64,000 nucleotides of DNA, from NCBI RefSeq assembly GCF_020991125.1, contig NZ_CP087715.1, forward strand, positions 4,193,501 to 4,257,500. Direction: 5' to 3'. A program made the translations under genes and the position numbers. The stretch comes from Microbulbifer celer. GTDB taxonomy: Bacteria; Pseudomonadota; Gammaproteobacteria; Pseudomonadales; Cellvibrionaceae. Each line of letters opens with the position of its first letter. Position 1 is the first letter of the stretch. Shown in pieces: positions 29,228-37,117 of this stretch. The notes under the pieces were generated by a model. That model was given only the letters and a program-made list of their open reading frames with translations. It searched no databases and had not been told where the DNA came from.

Positions 29228-30481
29228 ATGGAATCCAATAACCCCGCGATCGACGCCCCCCTGTCGGGTCCCGATGAGCGCCGGCAGCGCGCGAATATCT
29301 GGCGGCTCGCCATTGCCCAGGCGCTGGCGGGCGCGAACTCCGTGGTGGTGTATGCCACCGGTGCCATTGTCGGCAATCAACTGGCGCCGACCCCGATACT
29401 GGCCACGCTGCCGTTGACAATCTTTGTGGTGGGCATGGCGCTATGCATCCTGCCGATGGGGGCAATTGCCGGCCGCTATGGTCGTCGCGCGACATTTCTG
29501 ACCGGTGCGGGTGCCGGTGTGCTGGCGGGATTGCTGGCCATGTATGCGACGATGCTGGGCGGTGTGGCAGGGTTCTGGATATTCTGCGTGTCCACCTTCT
29601 TTGGGGGTGCTTACGCTGCAGTAGTGCTGTCGTTCCGGTTTGCTGCCGCCGATGCGGTGGCGCCAGCGCGCAAGGCGCAGGCGCTCTCGATGGTCATGGC
29701 GGGCGGTGTCGCCGCCGGGGTGGTGGGGCCGCAGCTGGTGACCTGGACCATGGATCTGCTGCCACAGCCGATATTCATTGCCACTTTCCTGGCACAGGCC
29801 GTGGTCGCAGCATTATCCGCTGTCATCCTGTTCGGTGTGCAGTTGCCAAAACCCACAGTCGAACAGAAGCGCGGCGGGCGCCCACTCGGCGTTATCCTGA
29901 GGCAACCGCGCTTTATCGCCGCGGCCACCTGCGGCGCCATTTCCTATACCCTGATGAATTTTCTGATGACCGCGGCACCGCTCGCCATGCATATGCACGG
30001 TCACTCGCAGGCATCGTCCAATCTCGGTCTGCAATGGCATGTGATTGCGATGTTCGCCCCCAGTTTCTTCACCGGTAAACTCATCGCCCGCTTCAGCGCC
30101 GAGCGCATCATGATTCTGGGGCTGCTGCTGATCGGTATCTCCGCCGCGGTGGGTCTCGGTGGTACGGGGGTGGCACACTTCTGGTGGTCCTTGATCCTGC
30201 TGGGGCTGGGATGGAATTTCGGCTTCCTCGGTGCCTCCGCATTGGTGCTGCAATGTCACACCGAAGCGGAGAAAACACGGGTGCAATCCGTCAACGACTT
30301 TATCGTATTCGGCCTGATGGCTCTGGGGTCCTTTGCATCCGGCGGTATTCTGAATGTGTACGGCTGGAATACCGTGTTGTGGGTGTCCTTCCCGCCGCTG
30401 GCATTGACCGTGATTGCGCTGGTGGTACTGCAGGTCAGAAGGGTACGGGAAAAATCTTCGGAGCAACCGTCAGAGGTTTAG
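29228..30481 (+). CDS. MFS transporter
   Basis: 417 aa, about 12 membrane-spanning helices. The loop after helix 2 reads GRYGRR (major-facilitator motif A remnant), and duplicated halves are visible. The long central loop carries KPTVEQKRGGRPLG. It resembles drug/metabolite exporters of the inner membrane; the substrate cannot be assigned. GGGAGCGA precedes the ATG. It stands 73 bp after the lipoprotein gene, perhaps co-transcribed. Confidence 0.85.
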   Translation: MESNNPAIDAPLSGPDERRQRANIWRLAIAQALAGANSVVVYATGAIVGNQLAPTPILATLPLTIFVVGMALCILPMGAIAGRYGRRATFLTGAGAGVLAGLLAMYATMLGGVAGFWIFCVSTFFGGAYAAVVLSFRFAAADAVAPARKAQALSMVMAGGVAAGVVGPQLVTWTMDLLPQPIFIATFLAQAVVAALSAVILFGVQLPKPTVEQKRGGRPLGVILRQPRFIAAATCGAISYTLMNFLMTAAPLAMHMHGHSQASSNLGLQWHVIAMFAPSFFTGKLIARFSAERIMILGLLLIGISAAVGLGGTGVAHFWWSLILLGLGWNFGFLGASALVLQCHTEAEKTRVQSVNDFIVFGLMALGSFASGGILNVYGWNTVLWVSFPPLALTVIALVVLQVRRVREKSSEQPSEV

Positions 30482-30527
30482 ATCGGCGGCAAGTCATCAT
30501 GACTGCTGCATGAAATTGGGCCTGATA

Positions 30528-30552
30528 TTGACCTTTAGTGTCTTAAGGTCAA
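30528..30552. promoter_or_regulatory. Palindrome with NrtR-like half-site upstream of nadM-nudix
   Basis: TTGACCTT and AAGGTCAA flank a 9-nt centre that contains AGTGTC (30537-30542). This is the same hexamer that makes up the tandem boxes upstream of nadV. Located 66 bp before the nadM-type start. Confidence 0.5.
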
Positions 30553-30618
30553 TAATTTGCTCGTCAACAAGGCCTTGGATAGACCGAGGCCCACGTTCAC
30601 AGCAAGGAGCTTGCTGCT

Positions 30619-31677
30619 ATGTCTCAAGACTACGATTTTGCGATTTTTATTGGTCGCTTCCAACCGTTTCACTCCGGGCATCTGAGGGTGGTTGAAGAAG
30701 GGCTTGCGAAAGCTCAGCACCTAGTGGTCCTCATTGGTTCGGCCTACCAACCACGCAATCCCAGAAACCCGTGGACACATCAGGAGCGTGAGATTTTCAT
30801 CCGGTCATGCTTGTCTGAGTCCGATAACAAGCGACTCATCTGCCTGCCCCTGATGGATGTACCCTATAACGATGAGCTATGGGTGAGGAATGTACAGAAT
30901 TCTGTAGCTGGCATAGTTACGGCACACCATGCAGTTCCACACAGGCCGGCGAAAATCGCGCTTATCGGCCACCGTAAAGACCAGACAGGGTTTTATTTGA
31001 GCTTGTTTCCACAATGGGAATCTCTTTCCGTAGATAACCATCGCGAAATTAGTGCTACCCCGCTGCGCGAAGGGCTTTTTGCGGACCAGGCTGACACTTT
31101 CCTCGATAATCTCATTGAAACTGAGGTTATCCCAAGCGCAGTAGGGGAGGAGATTGCTCGGTATATCGATTCCGACCCTGCTTATGGGGCCATGCGTGAG
31201 GAAATGGCCTTCATCAATCGCTATCGATCTTCCTGGGCTGCCGCGCCCTATCCGCCAACACATGTCACTGTTGATGCGGTGGTTGTGCAGTCTGGACACA
31301 TTTTGTTGGTTGAAAGAAGAGCGTATCCAGGTAAAGGGTTGTGGGCGCTGCCCGGTGGCTTCGTGGATCCCGGTGAGAGGCTGGTTCATGCGTGCCTGCG
31401 TGAACTCCGGGAAGAAACTCGTCTTAAAGTGCCCGCGCCTGTACTGAAGGGATCTATCAAGCGACAAGATGTTTTCGATGAGCCCAATCGCTCTGCTCGC
31501 GGCAGAACTATCACCCATGCCTATTACTTCGAGCTCGAACCGAGTCAGCAATTACCCAAGGTGAAAGGCGGCGATGACGCAAAAAGTGCGCGTTGGGTAC
31601 CTCTCGCCAACCTGCACCCACAAGAGATGTTTGAAGACCATTACTACATTATCCAGTCGCTCATTGGTGGTGGCTGA
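30619..31677 (+). CDS. nadM: Bifunctional nicotinamide-nucleotide adenylyltransferase / Nudix hydrolase (NadM-Nudix)
   Basis: Makes NAD from nicotinamide mononucleotide and ATP and probably hydrolyses ADP-ribose or related compounds. The N-terminal nucleotidyltransferase has GRFQPFHSGH (ATP-binding T/HxGH) and ISATPLRE (C-terminal ISxTxxR signature). The C-terminal Nudix box runs GGFVDPGE, seven residues, then RELREETRL. At 352 aa the two-domain arrangement matches the Synechocystis slr0787-type enzyme. An NrtR-like palindrome precedes it and nadV follows after 358 bp. Together with NadV it forms the two-step nicotinamide-to-NAD salvage route. Confidence 0.92.
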   Translation: MSQDYDFAIFIGRFQPFHSGHLRVVEEGLAKAQHLVVLIGSAYQPRNPRNPWTHQEREIFIRSCLSESDNKRLICLPLMDVPYNDELWVRNVQNSVAGIVTAHHAVPHRPAKIALIGHRKDQTGFYLSLFPQWESLSVDNHREISATPLREGLFADQADTFLDNLIETEVIPSAVGEEIARYIDSDPAYGAMREEMAFINRYRSSWAAAPYPPTHVTVDAVVVQSGHILLVERRAYPGKGLWALPGGFVDPGERLVHACLRELREETRLKVPAPVLKGSIKRQDVFDEPNRSARGRTITHAYYFELEPSQQLPKVKGGDDAKSARWVPLANLHPQEMFEDHYYIIQSLIGGG

Positions 31678-31847
31678 AGACATCATATGCGGGGATGCAG
31701 GTGATGAGCTGAGTATCCGCTGCATTGACTCTCCGGTACCCCGCTAACCTCAACGGCAGCCTCCCTCAGGCTGCCCTTCAGATAGCCGTATAATTTTCTA
31801 TAAGCGCGATTTCAGGTTCTGCGAGGAATCAGGTGCTGATAGTCTGA

Positions 31848-31865
31848 TTGGTCAAATTTGACCAA
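31848..31865. promoter_or_regulatory. 18-bp perfect palindrome upstream of nadV
   Basis: TTGGTCAAATTTGACCAA. It shares the TTGACC/GGTCAA element with the palindrome before nadM but lacks the AGTGTC core. It lies 170 bp upstream of nadV and 56 bp before the first AGTGTC box. It may bind a second regulator. Confidence 0.4.
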
Positions 31866-31910
31866 ATGGTTCCCGCCTTAAAGTTTCTTAAAGAAAACAG
31901 CTAAATAAAT

Positions 31911-31965
31911 TTGACATTTAAGTGTCTAAACGACACTATTATGCTGTGGGTGTCGGAAAGACACT
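31911..31965 (+). promoter_or_regulatory. nadV promoter region with two tandem NrtR-type boxes
   Basis: Box 1 is AGTGTC-TAAAC-GACACT (31921-31937, perfect 6-bp arms). Box 2 is GTGTC-GGAAA-GACAC (31950-31964). Their centres are 28 bp apart. A TTGACA hexamer (31911) and TATTAT (31937) overlap or abut box 1, so a bound repressor would block RNA polymerase. NrtR, the family regulator of NAD salvage, is encoded just downstream of nadV. Confidence 0.65.
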
Positions 31966-32035
31966 AAATGAAAGCGATAGGCTGAACTGCGCTGGATAGA
32001 CCGGCGTTAAATTATATTCACGGAGGATTTCCGCG

Positions 32036-33451
32036 ATGCAAGACTACAACCCAATCCTGAATGTCGACAGCTACAAAACAAGCCACTACCTCCAGTACCC
32101 GGAGGGCACACAGTACGTAAGCAGCTACATCGAAAGCCGCGGTGGTCAGTTTAAAGAAGGTGTTTTTTTTGGTCTGCAGGCGTTTATCAAGCAATACCTG
32201 ACCAAGCCAATCACCGCTGCTGATATTGATGAGGCCGAAGAACTCTGCACAGTGCATGGAGTGCCGTTCAATCGGGAGGGGTGGGAATACATTCTGCGCG
32301 AACATAATGGGTACCTTCCGATTGAGATACAGGCAGTCCCAGAGGGAACCGTAGTGCCAGTGCAAAATGTACTCGCTCAAGTGATCAATACCGACCCCGT
32401 TTGTTTTTGGCTCACCAGCTACGTTGAGACAGCCCTGCTGCGAGCGGTGTGGTACCCGACTACCGTTGCCACTCAGAGCCGTGAAGCGAAAAAAATCATT
32501 CAGCGGTACCTGGAAGAAACGGCAGATTCTCTCGCCGGTTTACCCTTCAAGTTGCATGACTTCGGTGCGCGAGGCACCAGCAGCCAGGAGACCGCGGCGC
32601 TTGGTGGTCTTGCACACTTGGTCAACTTCCAGGGCACCGATACGATTGCCGCTCTGACTGCAGGGCGCCGCTACTACAATGCGCCGATGGCGGGGTTCTC
32701 TATCCCTGCAGCGGAACACAGCACCATGACCAGCTGGGGCCGCGAGCATGAGGCGGATGCTTACGGGAATATGCTGACACAATTTGCCGGTGAAGGACGC
32801 CTGGTCGCTGTAGTGAGCGATAGCTACGATCTCTGGAGTGCAATCGAAAATATATGGGGTGGCGAACTCAAGGAGAAAGTCGAGAACAACGGCGGCACCT
32901 TGGTTATTCGCCCTGACAGCGGGGATCCCGTCGATGTCGTAACGCAAACCATCGAGCGCCTGATGCGTATTTTTGGCGCGCGAATCAATGATAAAGGCTA
33001 CCGGGTACTCCCAGACTTTATCCGGGTTATCCAGGGCGATGGTATATCCCTCCATACCATTGAAGGAATTTTGGCCGCGATGAAGGCTCGAAAGCAAAGT
33101 GCAGACAATGTGGCCTTTGGTATGGGGGGCGAGTTGCTGCAGAAGGTCAACCGCGACACTATGAAGTTTGCAATGAAGGCGAGCGCGGTGCGCGTAAATG
33201 GACTGTGGCGCGACGTCTACAAAGATCCGATCACCGATATCGGAAAGCGCTCCAAGAAAGGTAGGTTAGCCTTGATCCGCCACGGTGATGGCCAATACCG
33301 TACCGTCCGGGAGCAGGATTTGGGGGATCGCGAGAATCTGCTGAAAGCTGTATATCGCAACGGCCAGTTGCTCATTGAGCAGAATCTCGAAACCGTCAGG
33401 GAATTGGCCGCAGTGCCAGTTACCGATGAACCACTGGCAAAAGCTGGATAA
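32036..33451 (+). CDS. nadV: Nicotinamide phosphoribosyltransferase (NadV/NAMPT)
   Basis: Converts nicotinamide and PRPP to nicotinamide mononucleotide. 471 aa, normal for the family. Characteristic blocks are NPILNVDSYKTSHYLQYP at the N-terminus, GFSIPAAEHSTMTSWG, SDSYDLWSAIENIWG, RPDSGDPVDVV (PRPP phosphate site) and FGMGGELLQKVNRDT. The ATG has ACGGAGG upstream. Tandem NrtR-type boxes lie in the promoter and a terminator follows. The product is used by the NadM domain encoded upstream. Confidence 0.95.
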   Translation: MQDYNPILNVDSYKTSHYLQYPEGTQYVSSYIESRGGQFKEGVFFGLQAFIKQYLTKPITAADIDEAEELCTVHGVPFNREGWEYILREHNGYLPIEIQAVPEGTVVPVQNVLAQVINTDPVCFWLTSYVETALLRAVWYPTTVATQSREAKKIIQRYLEETADSLAGLPFKLHDFGARGTSSQETAALGGLAHLVNFQGTDTIAALTAGRRYYNAPMAGFSIPAAEHSTMTSWGREHEADAYGNMLTQFAGEGRLVAVVSDSYDLWSAIENIWGGELKEKVENNGGTLVIRPDSGDPVDVVTQTIERLMRIFGARINDKGYRVLPDFIRVIQGDGISLHTIEGILAAMKARKQSADNVAFGMGGELLQKVNRDTMKFAMKASAVRVNGLWRDVYKDPITDIGKRSKKGRLALIRHGDGQYRTVREQDLGDRENLLKAVYRNGQLLIEQNLETVRELAAVPVTDEPLAKAG

Positions 33452-33466
33452 TTGCACAGAGAATTA

Positions 33467-33498
33467 GCAGCCGGTTTATTCCGGCTGCGTTTTATTTC
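33467..33498 (+). terminator. Rho-independent terminator after nadV
   Basis: GCAGCCGG, loop TTTATT, CCGGCTGC, followed by GTTTTATTTC. Located 15 bp past the nadV stop. Confidence 0.8.
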
Positions 33499-33654
33499 AG
33501 ATTAAATTCTTTAACGGCTATTTGATTGAGTAAGGATTATGCTGGTCGATACACTGACAACACCCGGATGAGCCTGGAGATCGCGCAGATTCCCTGGTGG
33601 TCCAGGCGGAAAGTTGTGTAACGGTTGAGCGACTCCTGAACTTGATGTGACAGT

Positions 33655-34368
33655 TTACAATTCTAAGTTTCGAACAAACTTGTGGGTCCCGGAATCAGAC
33701 CGCATTTTGTACAGGCTCGCTGGTCGACCTTTTTCTGTTCGCTTTTCGCCAACTTCAATGAGAAGGTCAGCCTGCTCAATCCTACGGCGAAATGACTTTT
33801 TCTGAAGTGGCTTGCCAATAATTACTTCGTGAACGTGCTGTAGTTCAGGCAAAGTAAAAGACTCTGGGAGCGCATATGCCGGCACGATACTGTAAAGTGC
33901 TTTTTGGACTAATCGTTCATGTGCACTTTGGATAATTTTCAAATGGTCGAAAGCTAGGTTCAATTTCTTGGCTTTCTCGACAGGGATCCAGTCAGTATCG
34001 CTCACGGTATCAATGTGGCTCTCACATGCCTGGTGGGCGATTAATGCTGTGTAGCACACGGTTACCGACCATCCACGCTTATCCCTTGTTGCCCCACCAA
34101 ATGTACGCAGTTGCTCGATGTAAGGTGGTACAACCCCGGTCTTTTCCTTCAGCTTGCGAATTATCGTGTCCTCGAGGGTCTTGTCTTCCTCCTCGGATAT
34201 AAATCCCCCAGGTAGAGCCCACTTGCCTTGCTCTGGGTGATTCGAGCGCTCGACAAGCAAGACCTTCAGTAAGCCTTCGTGGTAGGTAAAAAGCACCGCA
34301 TCGACCGTTAGTAACGGCGCATCAAAGGCGCTTTTATCATACGCCGCAAGAAATTGTTTTTCGTTCAT
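33655..34368 (-). CDS. nrtR: NrtR-type Nudix-related transcriptional regulator of NAD metabolism
   Basis: 237 aa from the ATG at 34368; a frame open to 34425 adds 19 residues without family character. The N-terminal Nudix-like domain (LTVDAVLFTYHEG, LVERSNHPEQGKWALPGGF) has a degenerate Nudix box (KLKEKTGVVPP) that probably binds ADP-ribose without cleaving it. The C-terminal winged helix includes ELQHVHEVIIGKPLQKKSFRRRI. NrtR proteins repress NAD salvage genes and release DNA when ADP-ribose accumulates. It is convergent with nadV, and the AGTGTC boxes upstream of nadV and nadM are its likely targets. Confidence 0.88.
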   Translation of the reverse strand: MNEKQFLAAYDKSAFDAPLLTVDAVLFTYHEGLLKVLLVERSNHPEQGKWALPGGFISEEEDKTLEDTIIRKLKEKTGVVPPYIEQLRTFGGATRDKRGWSVTVCYTALIAHQACESHIDTVSDTDWIPVEKAKKLNLAFDHLKIIQSAHERLVQKALYSIVPAYALPESFTLPELQHVHEVIIGKPLQKKSFRRRIEQADLLIEVGEKRTEKGRPASLYKMRSDSGTHKFVRNLEL

Positions 34369-34687
34369 CTTACCGGAAAGTGTCAATTGGTCACTTATGG
34401 TAGCGCCAAGAAACCATGCACGCAACAGCCGTGGAGTGGCTTGATACTGTACCTCTGTTGCTAAAAGAAGACTTTGTGGCTGATCCCACGTAACTACGGA
34501 ATTGAAAGATGAGGGTGTCCCGCACCTTACTCAAATGGAGTGGGACCTTGCGCGAGAGAGCGACAAACTCTGGTCTATGTGTGAATGTTTAATTTTCTGG
34601 GGGCGAACCGGGAAGGGCACGAAGGTGTCGCAATGTGACTTCTTGTTGCTACATTCACAAATTGAGGACAGATCGTCACAGGAAAAG
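34369..34687. other. Intergenic region left of the integrated element
   Basis: Holds the nrtR promoter on the minus strand. No AGTGTC box is seen here, so nrtR itself may not be autoregulated through that motif. Open frames crossing into the tRNA remnant are chance. Confidence 0.4.
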
Positions 34688-34733
34688 TGGTGGGCCCTCC
34701 GGGACTTGAACCCAGGACCTGCCGATTATGAGT
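34688..34733 (-). pseudogene. 3' half of a split tRNA(CAU) gene; left attachment site
   Basis: Minus strand: begins in the anticodon loop (CTCATAA) and continues through the anticodon 3' arm, variable loop, T-arm (CTGGG TTCAAGT CCCGG) and acceptor 3' strand with ACCA. The 5' half is missing here and is found 11 kb away at 45970-46009. The shared 9-bp core ATTATGAGT (plus strand, 34725-34733) is the likely crossover site. Confidence 0.82.
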
Positions 34734-34772
34734 TTCACGTACAGGTGTTCTACCTGCCTCTATCACCTTCAA

Positions 34773-34871
34773 TGTAAGCATATGACCTCATATAAATCAG
34801 TAGCTTACGAACATTTTAATACTACGTGCTATTGTGCGCTTCACGGTAGATTGCTTACACTGCTGCTTACA
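34773..34871 (+). repeat. Left-end TGCTTACA repeats, probable integrase arm-type sites
   Basis: TGCTTACA at 34852-34859 and 34864-34871 (12 bp apart), an inverted copy TGTAAGCA at 34773-34780, and a partial GCTTAC at 34803. The same octamer is paired 11 bp apart at the right end (45866-45884). Two-ended pairs beside the att cores are what a tyrosine integrase uses as arm sites. Confidence 0.6.
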
Positions 34872-35022
34872 TGGCCCTTCTGGAGCATGTAACAAGAGCG
34901 GTCGGCGACTGCGCCAACAGCCCCGACCGCGTGACCGACGTTCCAACTAGTAGGAGCAACGCCGATATGACAATTCTAACTGGATTCTCTGCCCCCGTGG
35001 CTAACCGCTGGAGGGCGCAGGG

Positions 35023-36306
35023 ATGAAGCTCACAAACACAAAAGTCAAAAGCCTCCCGATTCCGACTGACAAGGGGCAGGTATTCCACTGGGACAGCGAG
35101 ACGCGGGGCTTTGGCCTGCGCATCACCTCGGCGGGTAGCAAGAGCTGGATAGTTCAAGGACGTGTCCACGGAAAGACCCGCCGTTTTACGCTGGGACCGT
35201 TTGAACTGCTGTCGGCAGACGAAGCCCGGAAGCGGGCGCAGGCCAAACTTCTCGAAATGTATGATGGGAAAGACCCTCAGGTGGAGAAGAGGAAGCATAA
35301 GGCGCAGGGTGAGACGCTGCGTGAGGTGATGGAGGACTACGTCGAGCACAAACGCACCAAGCATGGTCCTCTCCGCCCAACCAGCAAAGATGACATCCGG
35401 CGCTGTGTTGAGGGCACTTTTTCAGACTGGGCGGACAAGCCTGTGGCCACAATCAGCCGCGATGCCTGTATCAGGAAGTTTCGAGAGCTATCCAGGACCG
35501 CTCCAGTTCAGACCAATCAGTCTTTTCGCAATCTCCGAGCTCTGCTGAACTGGGCGCGGGAGAAAAATGCGACCGCTGACGGGACATATCCGATTCTGCC
35601 GGTGAACCCTGTGTCTCAGATGTTTAGGAAAGGCGGCTTGGTGCAATGGAACCCTGAGAGGGCGCGCGCCACACGTATACCGAAAGACAAGATTGGCGCG
35701 GTGTGGGCGATGCTAGAGGATCACGCAAACCCTGATCAAAATATAACCACAACCTGTATCAGCGCTGATCTGATTAGTTTTATGCTGTTGACCGGGACTC
35801 GAGTTGGCGAGACGTCGAAGCTAACGTGGGATCATGTAAACCTGGACGGCAAGCTCCCGACCTTTCATCTGGCGGAAACGAAGAACCACAACTCGATAAC
35901 TCTGCCAATTAGCTCAGCGCTGCACGACGTACTAGGCCGGCGCTGGGCAGGACGTCTCAAGGGCAATAAGTATGTCTTTCCCGCCCTGCGGGGAAGGAAA
36001 GGATACTTGAGCGACCCCCGTGCTTTGTTCAAGAAGGTATCCGAAGTGGCGGGCGTCCATCTCCACCCTCATGCGCTACGCCGTACGTTTGAGGACGTCG
36101 CCCAGCTTGTCGGGATTGACTCGGACAAGCGCAGGCAGCTACTGAACCACCTTGCCAGTGACGTACACGGGCAGAACTATGCCAACAACCCTGATCCGGG
36201 GGTGCTTATGCCTGCCATGAAGAAAATTGGTGAGTGGATCACGGACCAAGGTGGCATAGCGCGGGCAGCCGCTACGGGTGAAAACGTGATAGCGCTGAAA
36301 GCCTAA
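35023..36306 (+). CDS. int: Tyrosine recombinase integrase (DUF4102/P4-type)
   Basis: Site-specific recombinase that would insert and excise the element; 427 aa. The N-terminal DUF4102-like domain is visible (VKSLPIPTDKG, WDSETRGFGLRIT, GRVHGKTRRFTLG). The catalytic domain shows TGTRVGETSKLTW (first Arg), HPHALRRTFEDVA (HxLRR, second Arg) and LLNHLASDVHGQNY (late His and the nucleophile Tyr). ATG 35023 follows GGAGGG. It sits 290 bp inside the left att site and reads away from it. Integrases of this type commonly use tRNA genes, which agrees with the split tRNA. Confidence 0.93.
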   Translation: MKLTNTKVKSLPIPTDKGQVFHWDSETRGFGLRITSAGSKSWIVQGRVHGKTRRFTLGPFELLSADEARKRAQAKLLEMYDGKDPQVEKRKHKAQGETLREVMEDYVEHKRTKHGPLRPTSKDDIRRCVEGTFSDWADKPVATISRDACIRKFRELSRTAPVQTNQSFRNLRALLNWAREKNATADGTYPILPVNPVSQMFRKGGLVQWNPERARATRIPKDKIGAVWAMLEDHANPDQNITTTCISADLISFMLLTGTRVGETSKLTWDHVNLDGKLPTFHLAETKNHNSITLPISSALHDVLGRRWAGRLKGNKYVFPALRGRKGYLSDPRALFKKVSEVAGVHLHPHALRRTFEDVAQLVGIDSDKRRQLLNHLASDVHGQNYANNPDPGVLMPAMKKIGEWITDQGGIARAAATGENVIALKA

Positions 36307-36336
36307 AGCAGGCGTTCTTGTTTTGAAACGCCTGCT
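36307..36336 (+). terminator. Hairpin after the integrase gene, terminator-like
   Basis: AGCAGGCGTT and AACGCCTGCT pair over 10 bp with a 10-nt loop, starting one base after the stop. No long T-run follows, so termination efficiency is uncertain. Confidence 0.55.
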
Positions 36337-36489
36337 TCGCTAAGTTGATGTTTTCAAAGGGAAATCCAAAAAATAGTGCTTGCGAACATGTAGAAGAGCC
36401 GTTAACGTAAAAGCACAATTTGTTTTCGCTATCCAGTTAAGCGTGATGCAATGGCCGCTAAAGCGGTTTAGCTGGACTCTACACAACGC

Positions 36490-36565
36490 ATGGGCAGTGT
36501 CGCGGAATTCGGGCAACCAAGAAACGGGTTGCCAGTTTCGCTGCACTGCCCATTTTTCGTTTTTG
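36490..36565 (+). other. Long hairpin with T-rich tail between int and the HTH gene
   Basis: ATGGGCAGTG (36490-36499) pairs with CACTGCCCAT (36544-36553), and an inner stem GGCAACC/GGTTGCC (36512-36533) sits inside. The arms between are partly complementary. The structure is followed by TTTTTCGTTTTT. It could be a terminator, an attenuator or a small structured RNA controlling the downstream HTH gene. Confidence 0.5.
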
Positions 36566-36595
36566 GTAGTGCAGCAAAGAATCAAGGGTAAACCT

Positions 36596-36805
36596 ATGAA
36601 TCTGCTCACTACTGAACAAGCTGCAAAATTCCTTTTTGGTCCTGAGGGCAAGAAAGGTACTTTGGATCAGTGGCGTTACCGAAAGGTGGGCCCGAAATTC
36701 CGAAAAGTGGGAAAGCTAGTGCGCTATGCCGAGGCCGACCTGCTGGAGTACCTAGAGCAACAAGCCCGCACTGGAACCAGTCACCAAAACCTCCAAACTT
36801 ACTGA
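36596..36805 (+). CDS. Small HTH protein, AlpA/excisionase-like
   Basis: 69 aa from ATG 36596, which follows AAGGG. The sequence MNLLTTEQAAKFLF, then VGPKFRKVGKLVRYAEADLLEYLEQ is a MerR-like winged helix of the HTH_17 type used by excisionases and AlpA regulators. It probably binds the element ends or the integrase promoter to direct excision. A longer frame to 36380 crosses the hairpin and is not used. Confidence 0.75.
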   Translation: MNLLTTEQAAKFLFGPEGKKGTLDQWRYRKVGPKFRKVGKLVRYAEADLLEYLEQQARTGTSHQNLQTY

Positions 36806-36990
36806 ACATGGTATGTCACAGACTATGTTCAGCACCGACTTTTTAGAAGTGCGCCAACCCTTTACCGTCACTCCCGGCGGGTCGAGTAACTGCGCTGTAA
36901 ACAAATCACGAAAAAGGGCCACTGAAACGCACTGTCTGGCAAGACTGTGGCGCGATTCAGTAGCCCTTTGCTCGACAGGAGTGATTCAGT

Positions 36991-37098
36991 ATGCCGAACG
37001 GAAATAATGTAGAGCAAACTCCCGTGGTGAAGCAAGGTACAAGCGCAGCTACACAAAGCGGCGCGCAGGTCCCGCAGCATGTAGGCCAAGGGGGGTAG
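36991..37098 (+). CDS. Short frame (35 aa), probable N-terminal piece of the DUF3987-type gene
   Basis: ATG 36991 follows AGGAG and encodes a Gln/Val/Gly-rich leader ending at TAG 37096, directly after a run of six G (37090-37095). Removing one G joins it in frame to the DUF3987-type gene, with continuous low-complexity Ala/Gln/Gly composition. It may be a leader peptide, an N-terminus needing +1 recoding, or the result of a one-base error. Confidence 0.5.
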   Translation: MPNGNNVEQTPVVKQGTSAATQSGAQVPQHVGQGG

Positions 37099-37117
37099 CA
37101 CTGGCGAGGGGGCGAAA

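Noticed and set aside
34502..34777. Open frame over the left att site
   Set aside because: It runs through the tRNA remnant and has no ribosome-binding site or protein family; chance frame.
36440..36560. Possible integron attC site (large imperfect palindrome)
   Set aside because: No RYYYAAC/GTTRRRY core pair at the ends and no integron integrase; better read as a hairpin followed by a T-rich tract.
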